NCBI GenBank assembly: GCA_902521795.1
Contig: CABYSX010000005.1
Span: 1-64,000 of the forward strand
DNA length: 64,000 nt
Direction of reading: 5' to 3'
Origin: an uncultured Alphaproteobacteria bacterium
GTDB lineage: Bacteria; Pseudomonadota; Alphaproteobacteria; HIMB59
Numbering within the stretch: the first letter of the stretch is position 1; each line of letters opens with the position of its first letter. Below the pieces are notes generated by a model. That model was not told the origin of the DNA. It searched no databases and saw nothing but the letters and a program-made list of their open reading frames with translations. Both the position numbers and the translations under genes were made by a program. This document shows, piece after piece, positions 16,144 to 24,929 of this stretch.

Positions 16144-19118
16144 GTGAGTTGAATTTAACAGATAATAAGTTTATCCAATTTCATCAAAAAATAGGATTTA
16201 AATTTGATGGTGTAAAATATTACGGTTACAAAGGTGATACTATAGCCTCAGCTTTACTTAGAAATAACTTAAAGTTAATCGGAAGAAGTTTTAAATATCA
16301 TAGACCTCGTGGTTTTTATACTTGCGGTATAGAAGAGCCAAATGCTTTAGTACAAATAATTAGTGAATATTCGGAGCCAAATACAAGAGCTACCATAAAA
16401 AAGATTTATGAGGGCATGGAAATCGAAAGTCAAAATAGATGGCCTTCGTTAGAGACAGATATTGGAAGTATAAACAATATATTTTCACCAGTTTTTCCAG
16501 CAGGTTTTTATTACAAGACGTTTATGGGTCCTCATAAAAATTTTTGGAAAAAAATTTATGAGCCTATTATTAGAAAAGCCGCGGGTCTTGGCAAGCCTCC
16601 AAAAGAATTTAAAGCCGTTAGTACTCATCTTCATCATAATGTTGACATAACTATTGTTGGTGGAGGTTTGAATGGGCTTATTGCTGCAAAGAGTTTAATC
16701 GATACAAAATATAGTGTTCTTCTTATTGATTTTGACGATCAACTGGGTGGTATTTTGAATAACTCTAATAAAGTTCTAAGTGTGAATAATCAAACACCAA
16801 TGGACTGGATTAGTGAAACTGTTAAAGAAATCGAAAACTCTAAAAATATAAAAATATTAAAAAATACTTTAGTGACAACGTACAATTATATTAATCATCT
16901 AATTGCTGTTGAAGATAAATTTGTTGGATCTCGACCTTTGAAAGATAAAGTTAATAGCACTCTTCATAAAATTAGAACTGACCAAGTTATTTTATGCAAC
17001 GGTCATATAGAAAGATTTTTATCTTTTCAAAATAATGACCTACCAGGCATTATGTTGTGCTCATCATTTGAAAAATATATGTGTAGATATGGGGTGCTAC
17101 CCTCAAAGGAAACTGTTATTTTTAGCAATAACTCTAATTCTGAAAGTCTAGTATTTAGCCTTATCAAAAAGGGCTTTAAGCCAAAAGCTTACATCGACTC
17201 ACGCTCAGGCGAAAATATCGAACCAGACTTGTTTGATTTAATAAGAAAAAATGACATTCCTTTATACACTAATTCTCAAATTAAAGGGGCATACGGAAAT
17301 AAAAAATTACAAAAAATATTAGTTGAAGATAGTTCAGGGGGAGTTAATGAAATTAAAACAGATTTTTTATGTTTGTCTGGTGGTATCAATCCAGATGTTC
17401 ACTTGTTTACTCAGTCCAAAGGCTTATTAGATTGGGATGAAAAAGATTTAACCTATAAGCCCGCTCAAGCTTTTCAACCCACAATAACACTTGGCTCAGC
17501 TTCTGGGCAATTTGACTTTAATGCCATTAATAAGGAAATTAATGAAAAATTAGTTATATTTGGCATTAAACCTGTCCAAATTAAACTAGAACTAAATACA
17601 AGTCACAAATTTAAAATTGAAAAATTGTGGGAAGTTTTACCACAAAAACAAACTATTTGGTCAAAATCATTTATAGATTTACAAAATGATGTCACCACAA
17701 AAGATATAAGACAAGCTATCTCAGAGGGTTTTGATCGAATTGAACATCTCAAAAGATACACCACTAACAGCATGGGAACGGACCAAGGTAAAATAAGTAG
17801 TATAAATGCTTTGGGTATAGTTTCTGATTTACTCGATAAGAAAGTTAATGAAGTAGGAACAACAATTTACAGACCTCCTTATGCTCCTTTGAGTTTTGCT
17901 GCAATAGCAGGAAGAAATTCATATGAATATTACGACCCAGAGAGGAAATCACCGATTCATAATTGGCATATAACTAATGGTGCTGTTTTTGAGGATGTTG
18001 TTCAATGGAAAAGACCTTGGTATTTTCCAATAAATAAAGATGAAACTATGGACGAAGCCGTTCAACGAGAAAGTAAAAATGTAAGAGAAAATGCTGGGGT
18101 CTTGGATGGTAGCACTCTAGGAAAAATTGAGATTAAAGGTAGGGATGCATTAGCTTTCATGAATCTAATATATACAAATAGTTTCTCCAAAATGAAACCT
18201 GGCACCTCAAGATATGCCCTGATGTTAGGAGAGGATGGTATGGTAAAAGATGATGGTATTATTTGTAAAATCTCAGATGAGCATTTTATAGCAACTACTA
18301 CTACTGGAGGCGCAGCAACTGTTTTAGGATGTATGGAAGAATATGCTCAAACTGAATGGCCCAACTTAAATGTCTATATGAATTCTATAACTGAGCAGTA
18401 TGCTACAATTAATATCAGTGGTCCAAAAACAAGAAATATAATCGAGAAAGTTTTCCCAGAGGTTAATTTTAGCAATGAAGCTTTCCCATTCATGACATTT
18501 CAATTTCATGAATATGAAGACACTCCCATAAGAATTCTTAGAGCTAGTTTTACTGGAGAAATGGGTTATGAGATATATGTACCTTCAAATCAAGCTCTAA
18601 AAATATGGGAAAAAATAATAAGTTTTGGAAAGGAGTTTGGTTTGATGCCTTATGGTACTGAGACCATGCACCTTTTAAGAGCTGAAAAAGGATACATCAT
18701 AGTTGGTCAAGATACGGACGGATCAATTACACCTCTTGATTTAGGTTTAGATTGGATGATTGGAAAATCAAAAAAAGATTTTTTAGGAAAACGATCTTTA
18801 ATCCGTTCTGATACAGTTAGAAAAGACAGAAAGCAGCTCGTAGGAATTTTACCAACTAACAAGAATGAGAAGTTAGAAGAAGGTCAACACATAATTTTAG
18901 ATAAAGAAATAAAAACTCCAACTCCAATGCTAGGACATATAACATCATGTTATCAAAGTCCTACTTTAGGACATAACTTTGCTCTAGCTGTTATCAAAAA
19001 TGGTCAGTCACTTATTGGAACTAAAGCATTTGCATCAACTCCTGAATTAAAAACAATAGAAGTTGAGATAGTTGAACCAATTTTTTATGATAAAGAAAAT
19101 TCAAAGCTAGCTTCATGA
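16140..19118 (+). CDS. soxA: sarcosine oxidase subunit alpha
   Basis: This is the large subunit, 992 residues, binding NAD+ and THF. Order of parts: an N-terminal ferredoxin-like segment (GDTIASALLRNN, SFKYHRPRGFYTCG), a Rossmann domain ITIVGGGLNGLIAAKSL near residue 170, a cytochrome-c-reductase-like middle, and a C-terminal GcvT-type folate domain (about 600-990) with SFTGEMGYEIYVPS and ETMHLLRAEKGYIIVGQDTDG. It works with SoxB, SoxD and SoxG to move the sarcosine methyl group to 5,10-methylene-THF. It overlaps soxD and soxG by 4 bases each. Confidence 0.93.
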   Translation: MSELNLTDNKFIQFHQKIGFKFDGVKYYGYKGDTIASALLRNNLKLIGRSFKYHRPRGFYTCGIEEPNALVQIISEYSEPNTRATIKKIYEGMEIESQNRWPSLETDIGSINNIFSPVFPAGFYYKTFMGPHKNFWKKIYEPIIRKAAGLGKPPKEFKAVSTHLHHNVDITIVGGGLNGLIAAKSLIDTKYSVLLIDFDDQLGGILNNSNKVLSVNNQTPMDWISETVKEIENSKNIKILKNTLVTTYNYINHLIAVEDKFVGSRPLKDKVNSTLHKIRTDQVILCNGHIERFLSFQNNDLPGIMLCSSFEKYMCRYGVLPSKETVIFSNNSNSESLVFSLIKKGFKPKAYIDSRSGENIEPDLFDLIRKNDIPLYTNSQIKGAYGNKKLQKILVEDSSGGVNEIKTDFLCLSGGINPDVHLFTQSKGLLDWDEKDLTYKPAQAFQPTITLGSASGQFDFNAINKEINEKLVIFGIKPVQIKLELNTSHKFKIEKLWEVLPQKQTIWSKSFIDLQNDVTTKDIRQAISEGFDRIEHLKRYTTNSMGTDQGKISSINALGIVSDLLDKKVNEVGTTIYRPPYAPLSFAAIAGRNSYEYYDPERKSPIHNWHITNGAVFEDVVQWKRPWYFPINKDETMDEAVQRESKNVRENAGVLDGSTLGKIEIKGRDALAFMNLIYTNSFSKMKPGTSRYALMLGEDGMVKDDGIICKISDEHFIATTTTGGAATVLGCMEEYAQTEWPNLNVYMNSITEQYATINISGPKTRNIIEKVFPEVNFSNEAFPFMTFQFHEYEDTPIRILRASFTGEMGYEIYVPSNQALKIWEKIISFGKEFGLMPYGTETMHLLRAEKGYIIVGQDTDGSITPLDLGLDWMIGKSKKDFLGKRSLIRSDTVRKDRKQLVGILPTNKNEKLEEGQHIILDKEIKTPTPMLGHITSCYQSPTLGHNFALAVIKNGQSLIGTKAFASTPELKTIEVEIVEPIFYDKENSKLAS

Positions 19119-19636
19119 AGGATGTAATTCGATCAAATGGTATTGAAATTAAAAAAATTATCTCACAACAAATTGTTTTAAGAAGTTCTGGTAACTCAGA
19201 TTTCAACGGTGTTGTGAACAAGGCATTAAAACTCCTTCCCCCTTCTGATAATTTGAGAATAGTTACCAATGATAATTTTATTTTAGCTAAAATGTCTTTT
19301 GATCAATGGAATTTAGTTTTTAAGAAAGATATTGAACAAAAAAAATTTCACAAACTCTGTGATACTTTTAATAAATCTAGTTCAATTTTGGCAACTAACC
19401 TGACAGACTCACAAATATTTTTTCAAGTTGGTGGCGATAATGCTACTATGATATTAAATAAACTCACACATTTTGATTTTCGTGAAAAATCCTTTAAACC
19501 TTTTACAGCTGCTCAAACTTTATTGGCTAGAATTGATTGTTCCATTTTTAATTTAGATAACGTAATACTTTTAAGCTGTGGTCGATCATTTAGTGATTAC
19601 CTAGAAGATCGTCTAATTGACGCGGTTAATCTGTAA
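19115..19636 (+). CDS. soxG: sarcosine oxidase subunit gamma
   Basis: This 173-residue protein is in the fourth position of a soxBDAG operon. It has the weakly conserved GcvT-like fold of the gamma subunit, with TNLTDSQIFFQVGGDNATMILNK and TLLARIDCSIF segments. Gamma sequences diverge fast, so the call depends partly on position and length. It overlaps soxA by 4 bases. It is the last gene before a 63-base gap. Confidence 0.85.
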   Translation: MKDVIRSNGIEIKKIISQQIVLRSSGNSDFNGVVNKALKLLPPSDNLRIVTNDNFILAKMSFDQWNLVFKKDIEQKKFHKLCDTFNKSSSILATNLTDSQIFFQVGGDNATMILNKLTHFDFREKSFKPFTAAQTLLARIDCSIFNLDNVILLSCGRSFSDYLEDRLIDAVNL

Positions 19637-19648
19637 CTTTTTTTCATA

Positions 19649-19678
19649 TTGACATCAAATTTTGGAACTGATTAGTTT
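19649..19678 (+). promoter_or_regulatory. possible promoter for the dimethylglycine dehydrogenase gene
   Basis: A perfect TTGACA (19649-19654) lies in the 63-base gap, followed after 17-18 bases by a weak -10 (TTAGTT/TAGTTT). The -35 is convincing, the -10 is not. Confidence 0.35.
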
Positions 19679-19699
19679 AGATAAGTACTAAAGATAAAG

Positions 19700-22174
19700 A
19701 TGAAAAAAAAATCTAGGATTATTATTGTTGGAAGTGGGATAGTTGGTGCGAGCACCGCATATCATTTAGCCCAATTAGGTTGGAAAGATATGGTAATTCT
19801 TGATCAAGGTCCTTTATTTGAAACCGGAGGTTCTACTAGTCATGCTCCAGGTGGTGTATTTCAAACTAATCCATCTAGAATGATGTGCAAATTTGCTCAA
19901 TATACTGTTGAACTTTTGAGATCTCTAACTTTTGATGGAAAACCTTGTTATCACACTGTTGGAGGAATTGAGGTCTCTAAATCTAAAGAGAGGCATGAGG
20001 ACTTATATAGAAAACTTGGAATTGCACATAGTTATGGACTTCAAGATGCTAAAATTATTTCGCCAGATGAAGTTTTAAAAATGAGTCCTTATATTGATCC
20101 TGAAAAAATTCATGGTGGATATTATGTGCCCACTGATGGTCTTGCAGCACCAGTTAGAGCTGTAAAAGCTATGGCAAAATATGTAACAGATTTAAAAGCT
20201 GGAGAATTTATAGGTGATACAGCTGTTAAAGGTTTTAAAATTTCTAATAATCAAATTCGAGGAGTGCAGACTTCAAATGAGGATTATGATGCCGATATTG
20301 TTTTAGTCTCAACAGGTATTTGGGCGCCCAAAATGGGAAGACTCGCAAATATCTCTTTACCTCTGGTGCCTTGTGAACATCAAATGGTTTGGCTTGAGCC
20401 TTTTGAAGAATTAAAAGAATATCAGGCTGACCACAAGGAAGCATTGGTAGATCATGCCTTAGTTCGTCATCAAGATTACAGTCTCTATTTCAGGCAATGG
20501 AATGACTCTTATGTAATTGGGAATTATAGACATGAGCCAAGAATTTTAGAATCTGAAGATATAAAAAAACCTGAAGAGGCAGAGGAGATGCCCTCTTTAG
20601 TTGATTTCAGACCTGATGATTTTGCTGGGGCGCACAAAGAGTCTAATTGGCTATTTCCTAAATTTGCTGAGAAAAAATTAACTAAAAAGATTAATGGGAT
20701 GTTTTCATTTACTACAGATGGTAATCCTTTGATGGGAGAAACTTCAGTAAAAGGTTTGTGGACGGCAAATGCTGTTTGGATTACGCATAGTGGCGGCGTT
20801 GGAAAGGCAATGGCAGAATGGATTGTCAATGGCGAACCTGAACTTGACGTTCGTCAAGGTGATATAAATCGTTTCCATCAGCACCATCACGTCAGAAAAT
20901 ACTTACGAGCACGAGGAAAACAAAATTACAAAGAGGTTTACGACATCATTCATCCTTTACAACAAATGGAGCAACCAAGACCACTCAGGAGAAGTCCTTT
21001 TTATAATAGATTAGAAGGCCAAAAAGCTTATTTTTTTGAAACTATGGGATGGGAGCGTCCGCAATGGTATGAGGCTAATGCTGATTTAATGAAAGGAAAA
21101 AACTTTCCTAATCGAACTGGTTGGGCGGCAAAATATTGGTCCCCAATTCAAGCAGCAGAACATTTAGTTACAAGACAAACAGGTGCTCAATTTGATATCA
21201 CTGGTTTTGTAAAGATTGAAGTAAGTGGTAAAGGTGCCTTAAAGTTACTTCAAAAAGTCTGTACAAATAATATTGATGTTCCTGTTGGAAAAGTTGTCTA
21301 TAGCGTTATCTCCAATATATATGGTGGAATTAAAAGTGATCTTACTATAAGTCGATTAGAAGAAAACAAATTTTGGGTTTTAGCAGGAGCAGGAAATGGT
21401 ATGATTGATATTAATTGGCTTCGCTCTAATGCTCCTAATGATGGAAGTGTTCAAATCATTGATTGGACTTCCGCTTACGCAGGTATTGGTTTGTGGGGTC
21501 CAAATTCTAGATTAGCTCTTCAAAAACTTTGTGATGATGACGATGTTTCAAATGAAGGTTTCCCATTTTTTAGTATAAAAAGAATTTCAATTAGTAACGT
21601 TCCATGCATAGCGGTAAGAATATCTTACATAGGTGAGTTGGGATGGGAGATTTACACTCCTACAGAATATGGTTTAACTTTATGGGATGAACTTAGAGAA
21701 ACCTCAAGAGAATTTAATATGATTTGCTCAGGAGCTGGTGCCTTTGAGTCTCTTAGATTAGAAAAAGGATATAGATCACTTGGCTCAGATATTCACACAA
21801 ATTATAATCCCTATGAGTCTGGTTTAGGTTTTACTGTTAAGCTAAAGAAAGATGAAGACTTTATTGGTAAGTCTGCTTTACAAAAAATTAAAGAAAAACC
21901 AGTTCAAAAAAAATTAACTTGTATGATTTTAGAAGACCCTGAGGGAATAGCTTTAGGCACAGAGCCTATTTACAGTAACGGCAAGGCTGTGGGTTATGTT
22001 ACAAGCACTAATTATGGATATTTTGTAGATAAACATATTGTTTACGGCTACCTCCCATCAGAGTTATCAGAAAATGGGACAGCTTTAGAATTAGAATATT
22101 TTGGAAAAAGATATCCATTAAAGGTAACTCAAGAGCCTTTGTTAGACCCAGAAAACAATAGATTAAAGTCTTAA
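19700..22174 (+). CDS. dimethylglycine/sarcosine dehydrogenase-type FAD-folate enzyme
   Basis: This is a two-domain flavoprotein of 824 residues that oxidatively demethylates an N-methyl amine (dimethylglycine or sarcosine) and passes formaldehyde to THF. The N-terminal DAO domain has IIIVGSGIVGASTAYHLA (7-24) and H48 in GSTSHAPGG, matching the covalent FAD histidine of mammalian dimethylglycine dehydrogenase. The C-terminal half is a GcvT-type folate domain (CTNNIDVPVGKVVYS, SYIGELGWEIYTPT, SLRLEKGYRSLGSDI). It lies between soxG and the MTHFR gene, in line with betaine breakdown. Dimethylglycine is preferred because sarcosine already has soxBDAG; the exact substrate is not proven. Confidence 0.85.
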   Translation: MKKKSRIIIVGSGIVGASTAYHLAQLGWKDMVILDQGPLFETGGSTSHAPGGVFQTNPSRMMCKFAQYTVELLRSLTFDGKPCYHTVGGIEVSKSKERHEDLYRKLGIAHSYGLQDAKIISPDEVLKMSPYIDPEKIHGGYYVPTDGLAAPVRAVKAMAKYVTDLKAGEFIGDTAVKGFKISNNQIRGVQTSNEDYDADIVLVSTGIWAPKMGRLANISLPLVPCEHQMVWLEPFEELKEYQADHKEALVDHALVRHQDYSLYFRQWNDSYVIGNYRHEPRILESEDIKKPEEAEEMPSLVDFRPDDFAGAHKESNWLFPKFAEKKLTKKINGMFSFTTDGNPLMGETSVKGLWTANAVWITHSGGVGKAMAEWIVNGEPELDVRQGDINRFHQHHHVRKYLRARGKQNYKEVYDIIHPLQQMEQPRPLRRSPFYNRLEGQKAYFFETMGWERPQWYEANADLMKGKNFPNRTGWAAKYWSPIQAAEHLVTRQTGAQFDITGFVKIEVSGKGALKLLQKVCTNNIDVPVGKVVYSVISNIYGGIKSDLTISRLEENKFWVLAGAGNGMIDINWLRSNAPNDGSVQIIDWTSAYAGIGLWGPNSRLALQKLCDDDDVSNEGFPFFSIKRISISNVPCIAVRISYIGELGWEIYTPTEYGLTLWDELRETSREFNMICSGAGAFESLRLEKGYRSLGSDIHTNYNPYESGLGFTVKLKKDEDFIGKSALQKIKEKPVQKKLTCMILEDPEGIALGTEPIYSNGKAVGYVTSTNYGYFVDKHIVYGYLPSELSENGTALELEYFGKRYPLKVTQEPLLDPENNRLKS

Positions 22175-22192
22175 TTGTTATAGTTTAAAATT

Positions 22193-23074
22193 ATGAGCAA
22201 AGATAATATCGTATCTTTATTAAATGGTTTTACAGTCGAACTAAATCCAAAAGTAAGACATAAATTAAATTCAATTCCACTAGATAAAAAAAATAATGTT
22301 TATATTACTTATCTTCCTGACGCTACTGAAAAGGATATTTTAGAAACAGTTGAATTTGTTTCTAATCAAAATTTAGTTCCCATTACTCATTTACCTGCAA
22401 GGACAATGAAAGACCTAGAACACGTTTCAAGTTTTTTGAAAGAACTTAGAAAAAGAACTGATAGTAAAAAAATATTGGTTATTGGAGGTGGAGGTAATCA
22501 AAATGGATCTATCTCCTCTTCTCTAGAAATATTAGAGTCTGATTTGCTAAATGATAACGATTTCACTGAGATTGGTGTTGCTGGACATCCTGAGGGATCT
22601 CCAGATATAAATCAAGAAACTATTAATGACTTTTTAAATAAAAAGTATGACCTTTCTCAAAATAAAAATTTAAATATAGAGTTAGTAACACAGTTTTTTT
22701 TTAATGCCTCGCCTTTCATAGACTGGTGTCAGGATTTAAAGGCAAAAAATATTAATTTACCAGTAAGAGTTGGTTTCCCAGGTCCTGCATCATTTAAGAC
22801 CTTACTAAACTTTGGAATAATGAGCGGGGTAGGAAATTCGATAAATTTCCTAAAAAAAAATTCCTCTAAAGTAACTGATCTTCTCACGAAAACATCTAAT
22901 GATGATATGCTTATTGAATTAGCTAATTTTGCTCAGGGTGAAAACCCACTAAAAAGCTTTCACTGTTTTCCTTTTGGTGGATTTGAAAAAACTTGTTTAT
23001 GGTTAAATGCTGTCCAAAGTGGTGAATTTACAATTGATAATAGTAAAATAGTCCTCCACAAAAAAATTTTTTAA
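22193..23074 (+). CDS. divergent 5,10-methylenetetrahydrofolate reductase (MetF-like)
   Basis: This is a 293-residue MTHFR-fold flavoprotein. The catalytic Glu is in GFTVELNPK (E16, equivalent to E28 in the FEFFPP of E. coli MetF), followed by YITYLPDATEKDILETV, PITHLPARTM and the FAD loop EIGVAGHPEGSPDINQE. The strand that in MetF ends ALRGD here reads VIGGGGNQNG, so the folate-binding Asp (D120 of E. coli) is replaced. It follows the dimethylglycine dehydrogenase by 18 bases and precedes the DmdA-like gene. In this place it may run in the direction methyl-THF -> methylene-THF for catabolism instead of making methyl-THF for methionine. Confidence 0.78.
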   Translation: MSKDNIVSLLNGFTVELNPKVRHKLNSIPLDKKNNVYITYLPDATEKDILETVEFVSNQNLVPITHLPARTMKDLEHVSSFLKELRKRTDSKKILVIGGGGNQNGSISSSLEILESDLLNDNDFTEIGVAGHPEGSPDINQETINDFLNKKYDLSQNKNLNIELVTQFFFNASPFIDWCQDLKAKNINLPVRVGFPGPASFKTLLNFGIMSGVGNSINFLKKNSSKVTDLLTKTSNDDMLIELANFAQGENPLKSFHCFPFGGFEKTCLWLNAVQSGEFTIDNSKIVLHKKIF

Positions 23075-23128
23075 CCATACGATTTTGATTGCATACAACA
23101 GAAAAAGAAATTAATTTTTTTCCATTGC

Positions 23129-23148
23129 TACAATAGCTTTACTGGAGG
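23129..23148 (+). promoter_or_regulatory. -10 box and strong ribosome binding site of the DmdA-like gene
   Basis: TACAAT (23129-23134) resembles a -10 element. GGAGG (23144-23148) lies 4 bases before the ATG at 23153 and is one of the best Shine-Dalgarno sequences in the window. Together with the downstream terminator this marks an independently expressed gene. Confidence 0.5.
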
Positions 23149-23152
23149 ATAA

Positions 23153-24457
23153 ATGAAGCTAACACAACCAAGCACAGTGGACCAGTCAGACAGACAAGTC
23201 CCTTATAACTTAAGACAATCTGGTCCAACACCACAACAAATGTTGATTTCAACAAGAGTTAGAAAATCTGCCTATTGGCATTTATCAGTAGAGGCTGGAT
23301 GTTGGAGATGTACTGTTTATAACCGAATGTATCATCCTAGAGGATACGTAAGGCCTGAGGATGGCGGTGCAATGGTAGAGTATGATGCACTTGTAAATCA
23401 TGTAACCATGTGGAATGTCGCTGTAGAGAGACAAATTAGAGTCAAAGGTCCTGATGCACTAAAGTTTACAAACTACGTAATTACAAGAGATGCTTCAAGA
23501 ATTGAAGTTATGAATGGTAAATATGTAATTTTATGTAATAGCAAGGGAGGAGTTTTGAATGATCCAATCTTGTTAAGAGTTGCTGAGGATGAATTTTGGT
23601 TTTCTTTATCTGACTCCGATATCATGTTTTTCCTTCAAGGTGTTAATCATGATAAAAAATTTAATGTTACTATTGATGAAATAGATGCTGCACCTGTTCA
23701 AATTCAAGGACCTAAGTCTGTTGATTTAATGGCAGATCTTGTAGGCGAAGCGGTAAGAGATATTCCATATTATGGTTTGATGGAAGCTAAAGTTGGAGGA
23801 AGAGATTGTATAATTTCTCAAACAGGATTCACAGGTGAAAAGGGTTATGAGATTTACCTCAAAAATGCAACTCTATATGCTGATGATATGTGGTATGCAG
23901 TTTTAGATGCAGGTAAAAAACATAATTTAAAAGTAATCGCTCCTGCTCACCACAGAAGAATAGCAGCAGGAATTTTATCTTGGGGTCAAGATCTTGACTC
24001 AGAGACTTACCCGTTCCAGTGCAACCTAGGATATCAAGTTCCAAGAAAAAAAACTGATGATTATATAGGTAAAGATGCTTTAGAAGCTATGAGAGCCAAA
24101 ATGGAAGCTGGAGAAAAGCCTTACAGCAATCAGTTAGTTGGCTTCGCTCTTGGTGGCAAACCAATAGATGAATATGCTCCTGATTTTTGGCTAGTTTCTG
24201 AAGATGGTAATACACCAGTTGGATACTTAACATCTCCTTGGTACTCTCCTGAATTAGAAACAAATATTGCAATGGGATATGTGCCGTATGAAAAAAAAGA
24301 TATTGGAAACAAATTCAAATTTCATTTACCTGATGCATATTGTGATACACCTGGTCAACCAGTTGATGGGGAAATTGTTGAAATACCTTTTAGACCGTCT
24401 GTTAATCCAAATGCCAGAGAGATCGCAAAATCTGAAGGTAGAGATACCGCTTACTAA
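23153..24457 (+). CDS. DmdA/GcvT-family folate-dependent methyltransferase (possible DMSP demethylase)
   Basis: This is a 434-residue single-domain folate enzyme of the aminomethyltransferase superfamily. It is closer to DmdA than to housekeeping GcvT: RVRKSAYWHLSVEAG, VYNRMYHPRG, HVTMWNVAVERQIRVKGPDA, WFSLSDSDIM and AAPVQIQGPKS recall DMSP demethylase blocks. It is about 60 residues longer than SAR11 DmdA (369), with an N-terminal extension and a longer C-terminus. True DmdA moves a DMSP methyl to THF giving methyl-THF, which suits the adjacent MTHFR. Other members of this clade may act on other methylated compounds, so function is open. It has its own RBS and terminator. Confidence 0.6.
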   Translation: MKLTQPSTVDQSDRQVPYNLRQSGPTPQQMLISTRVRKSAYWHLSVEAGCWRCTVYNRMYHPRGYVRPEDGGAMVEYDALVNHVTMWNVAVERQIRVKGPDALKFTNYVITRDASRIEVMNGKYVILCNSKGGVLNDPILLRVAEDEFWFSLSDSDIMFFLQGVNHDKKFNVTIDEIDAAPVQIQGPKSVDLMADLVGEAVRDIPYYGLMEAKVGGRDCIISQTGFTGEKGYEIYLKNATLYADDMWYAVLDAGKKHNLKVIAPAHHRRIAAGILSWGQDLDSETYPFQCNLGYQVPRKKTDDYIGKDALEAMRAKMEAGEKPYSNQLVGFALGGKPIDEYAPDFWLVSEDGNTPVGYLTSPWYSPELETNIAMGYVPYEKKDIGNKFKFHLPDAYCDTPGQPVDGEIVEIPFRPSVNPNAREIAKSEGRDTAY

Positions 24458-24470
24458 AATTAACCTTTTA

Positions 24471-24497
24471 AGCCCAGTTTTTACTGGGCTTTTTATA
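24471..24497 (+). terminator. Rho-independent terminator of the DmdA-like gene
   Basis: A perfect 8-base stem (AGCCCAGT / ACTGGGCT, 24471-24478 and 24483-24490) with a TTTT loop is followed by TTTTTAT. It starts 13 bases after the stop codon and closes the C1-metabolism block. Confidence 0.92.
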
Positions 24498-24533
24498 TTT
24501 GAAATTTAAATTTCCTGTAATAATCTAGATTAA

Positions 24534-24908
24534 ATGAATATTGTAAGAATAATAAATAGTTCAAAGCTATATGATTTATATGATCAAATGTTCGACTATT
24601 TTAATTTAGCGATTTATGATTTGGAGTCTAAGTTAGATACTAATTTTGATTATAAAAAAATTAAAAATAAATTAGAAACGTTTGCTGACAATCACTTTAA
24701 AAGTGCTCTTAATGAATTTAATAGTGAAATTTTAAAACTTAAAGATCAGATCCCTGATGATTTTGTTAAAATTGAAAAACTATCAAATGAGTTAAAGACT
24801 TATTTTAATACCTTTTTAGAAAAAAAACTTTTTGATGATCATAAAATAGAAGATTTAAAAAATAGTTTAAAAAAAAGTCTTGATAAAATAAATAAGATTC
24901 ATTCTTAA
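24534..24908 (+). CDS. hypothetical coiled-coil protein
   Basis: I do not recognise this 124-residue protein. It is rich in Lys, Asp, Leu and Ile with heptad-like hydrophobic spacing (residues 35-120), so largely helical or coiled coil. It has no signal peptide and no membrane segment. It begins after the terminator of the previous unit and lies 21 bases ahead of rmuC, so it is probably expressed with rmuC. Codon use is like its neighbours, which supports a real gene. Confidence 0.55.
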   Translation: MNIVRIINSSKLYDLYDQMFDYFNLAIYDLESKLDTNFDYKKIKNKLETFADNHFKSALNEFNSEILKLKDQIPDDFVKIEKLSNELKTYFNTFLEKKLFDDHKIEDLKNSLKKSLDKINKIHS

Positions 24909-24929
24909 AAGTTATTAAATTATTTAAAG

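Noticed and set aside
24087-24509. Overlapping small frames at the end of the DmdA-like gene
   Set aside because: They cover conserved DmdA-like coding sequence in other frames and cross the terminator.
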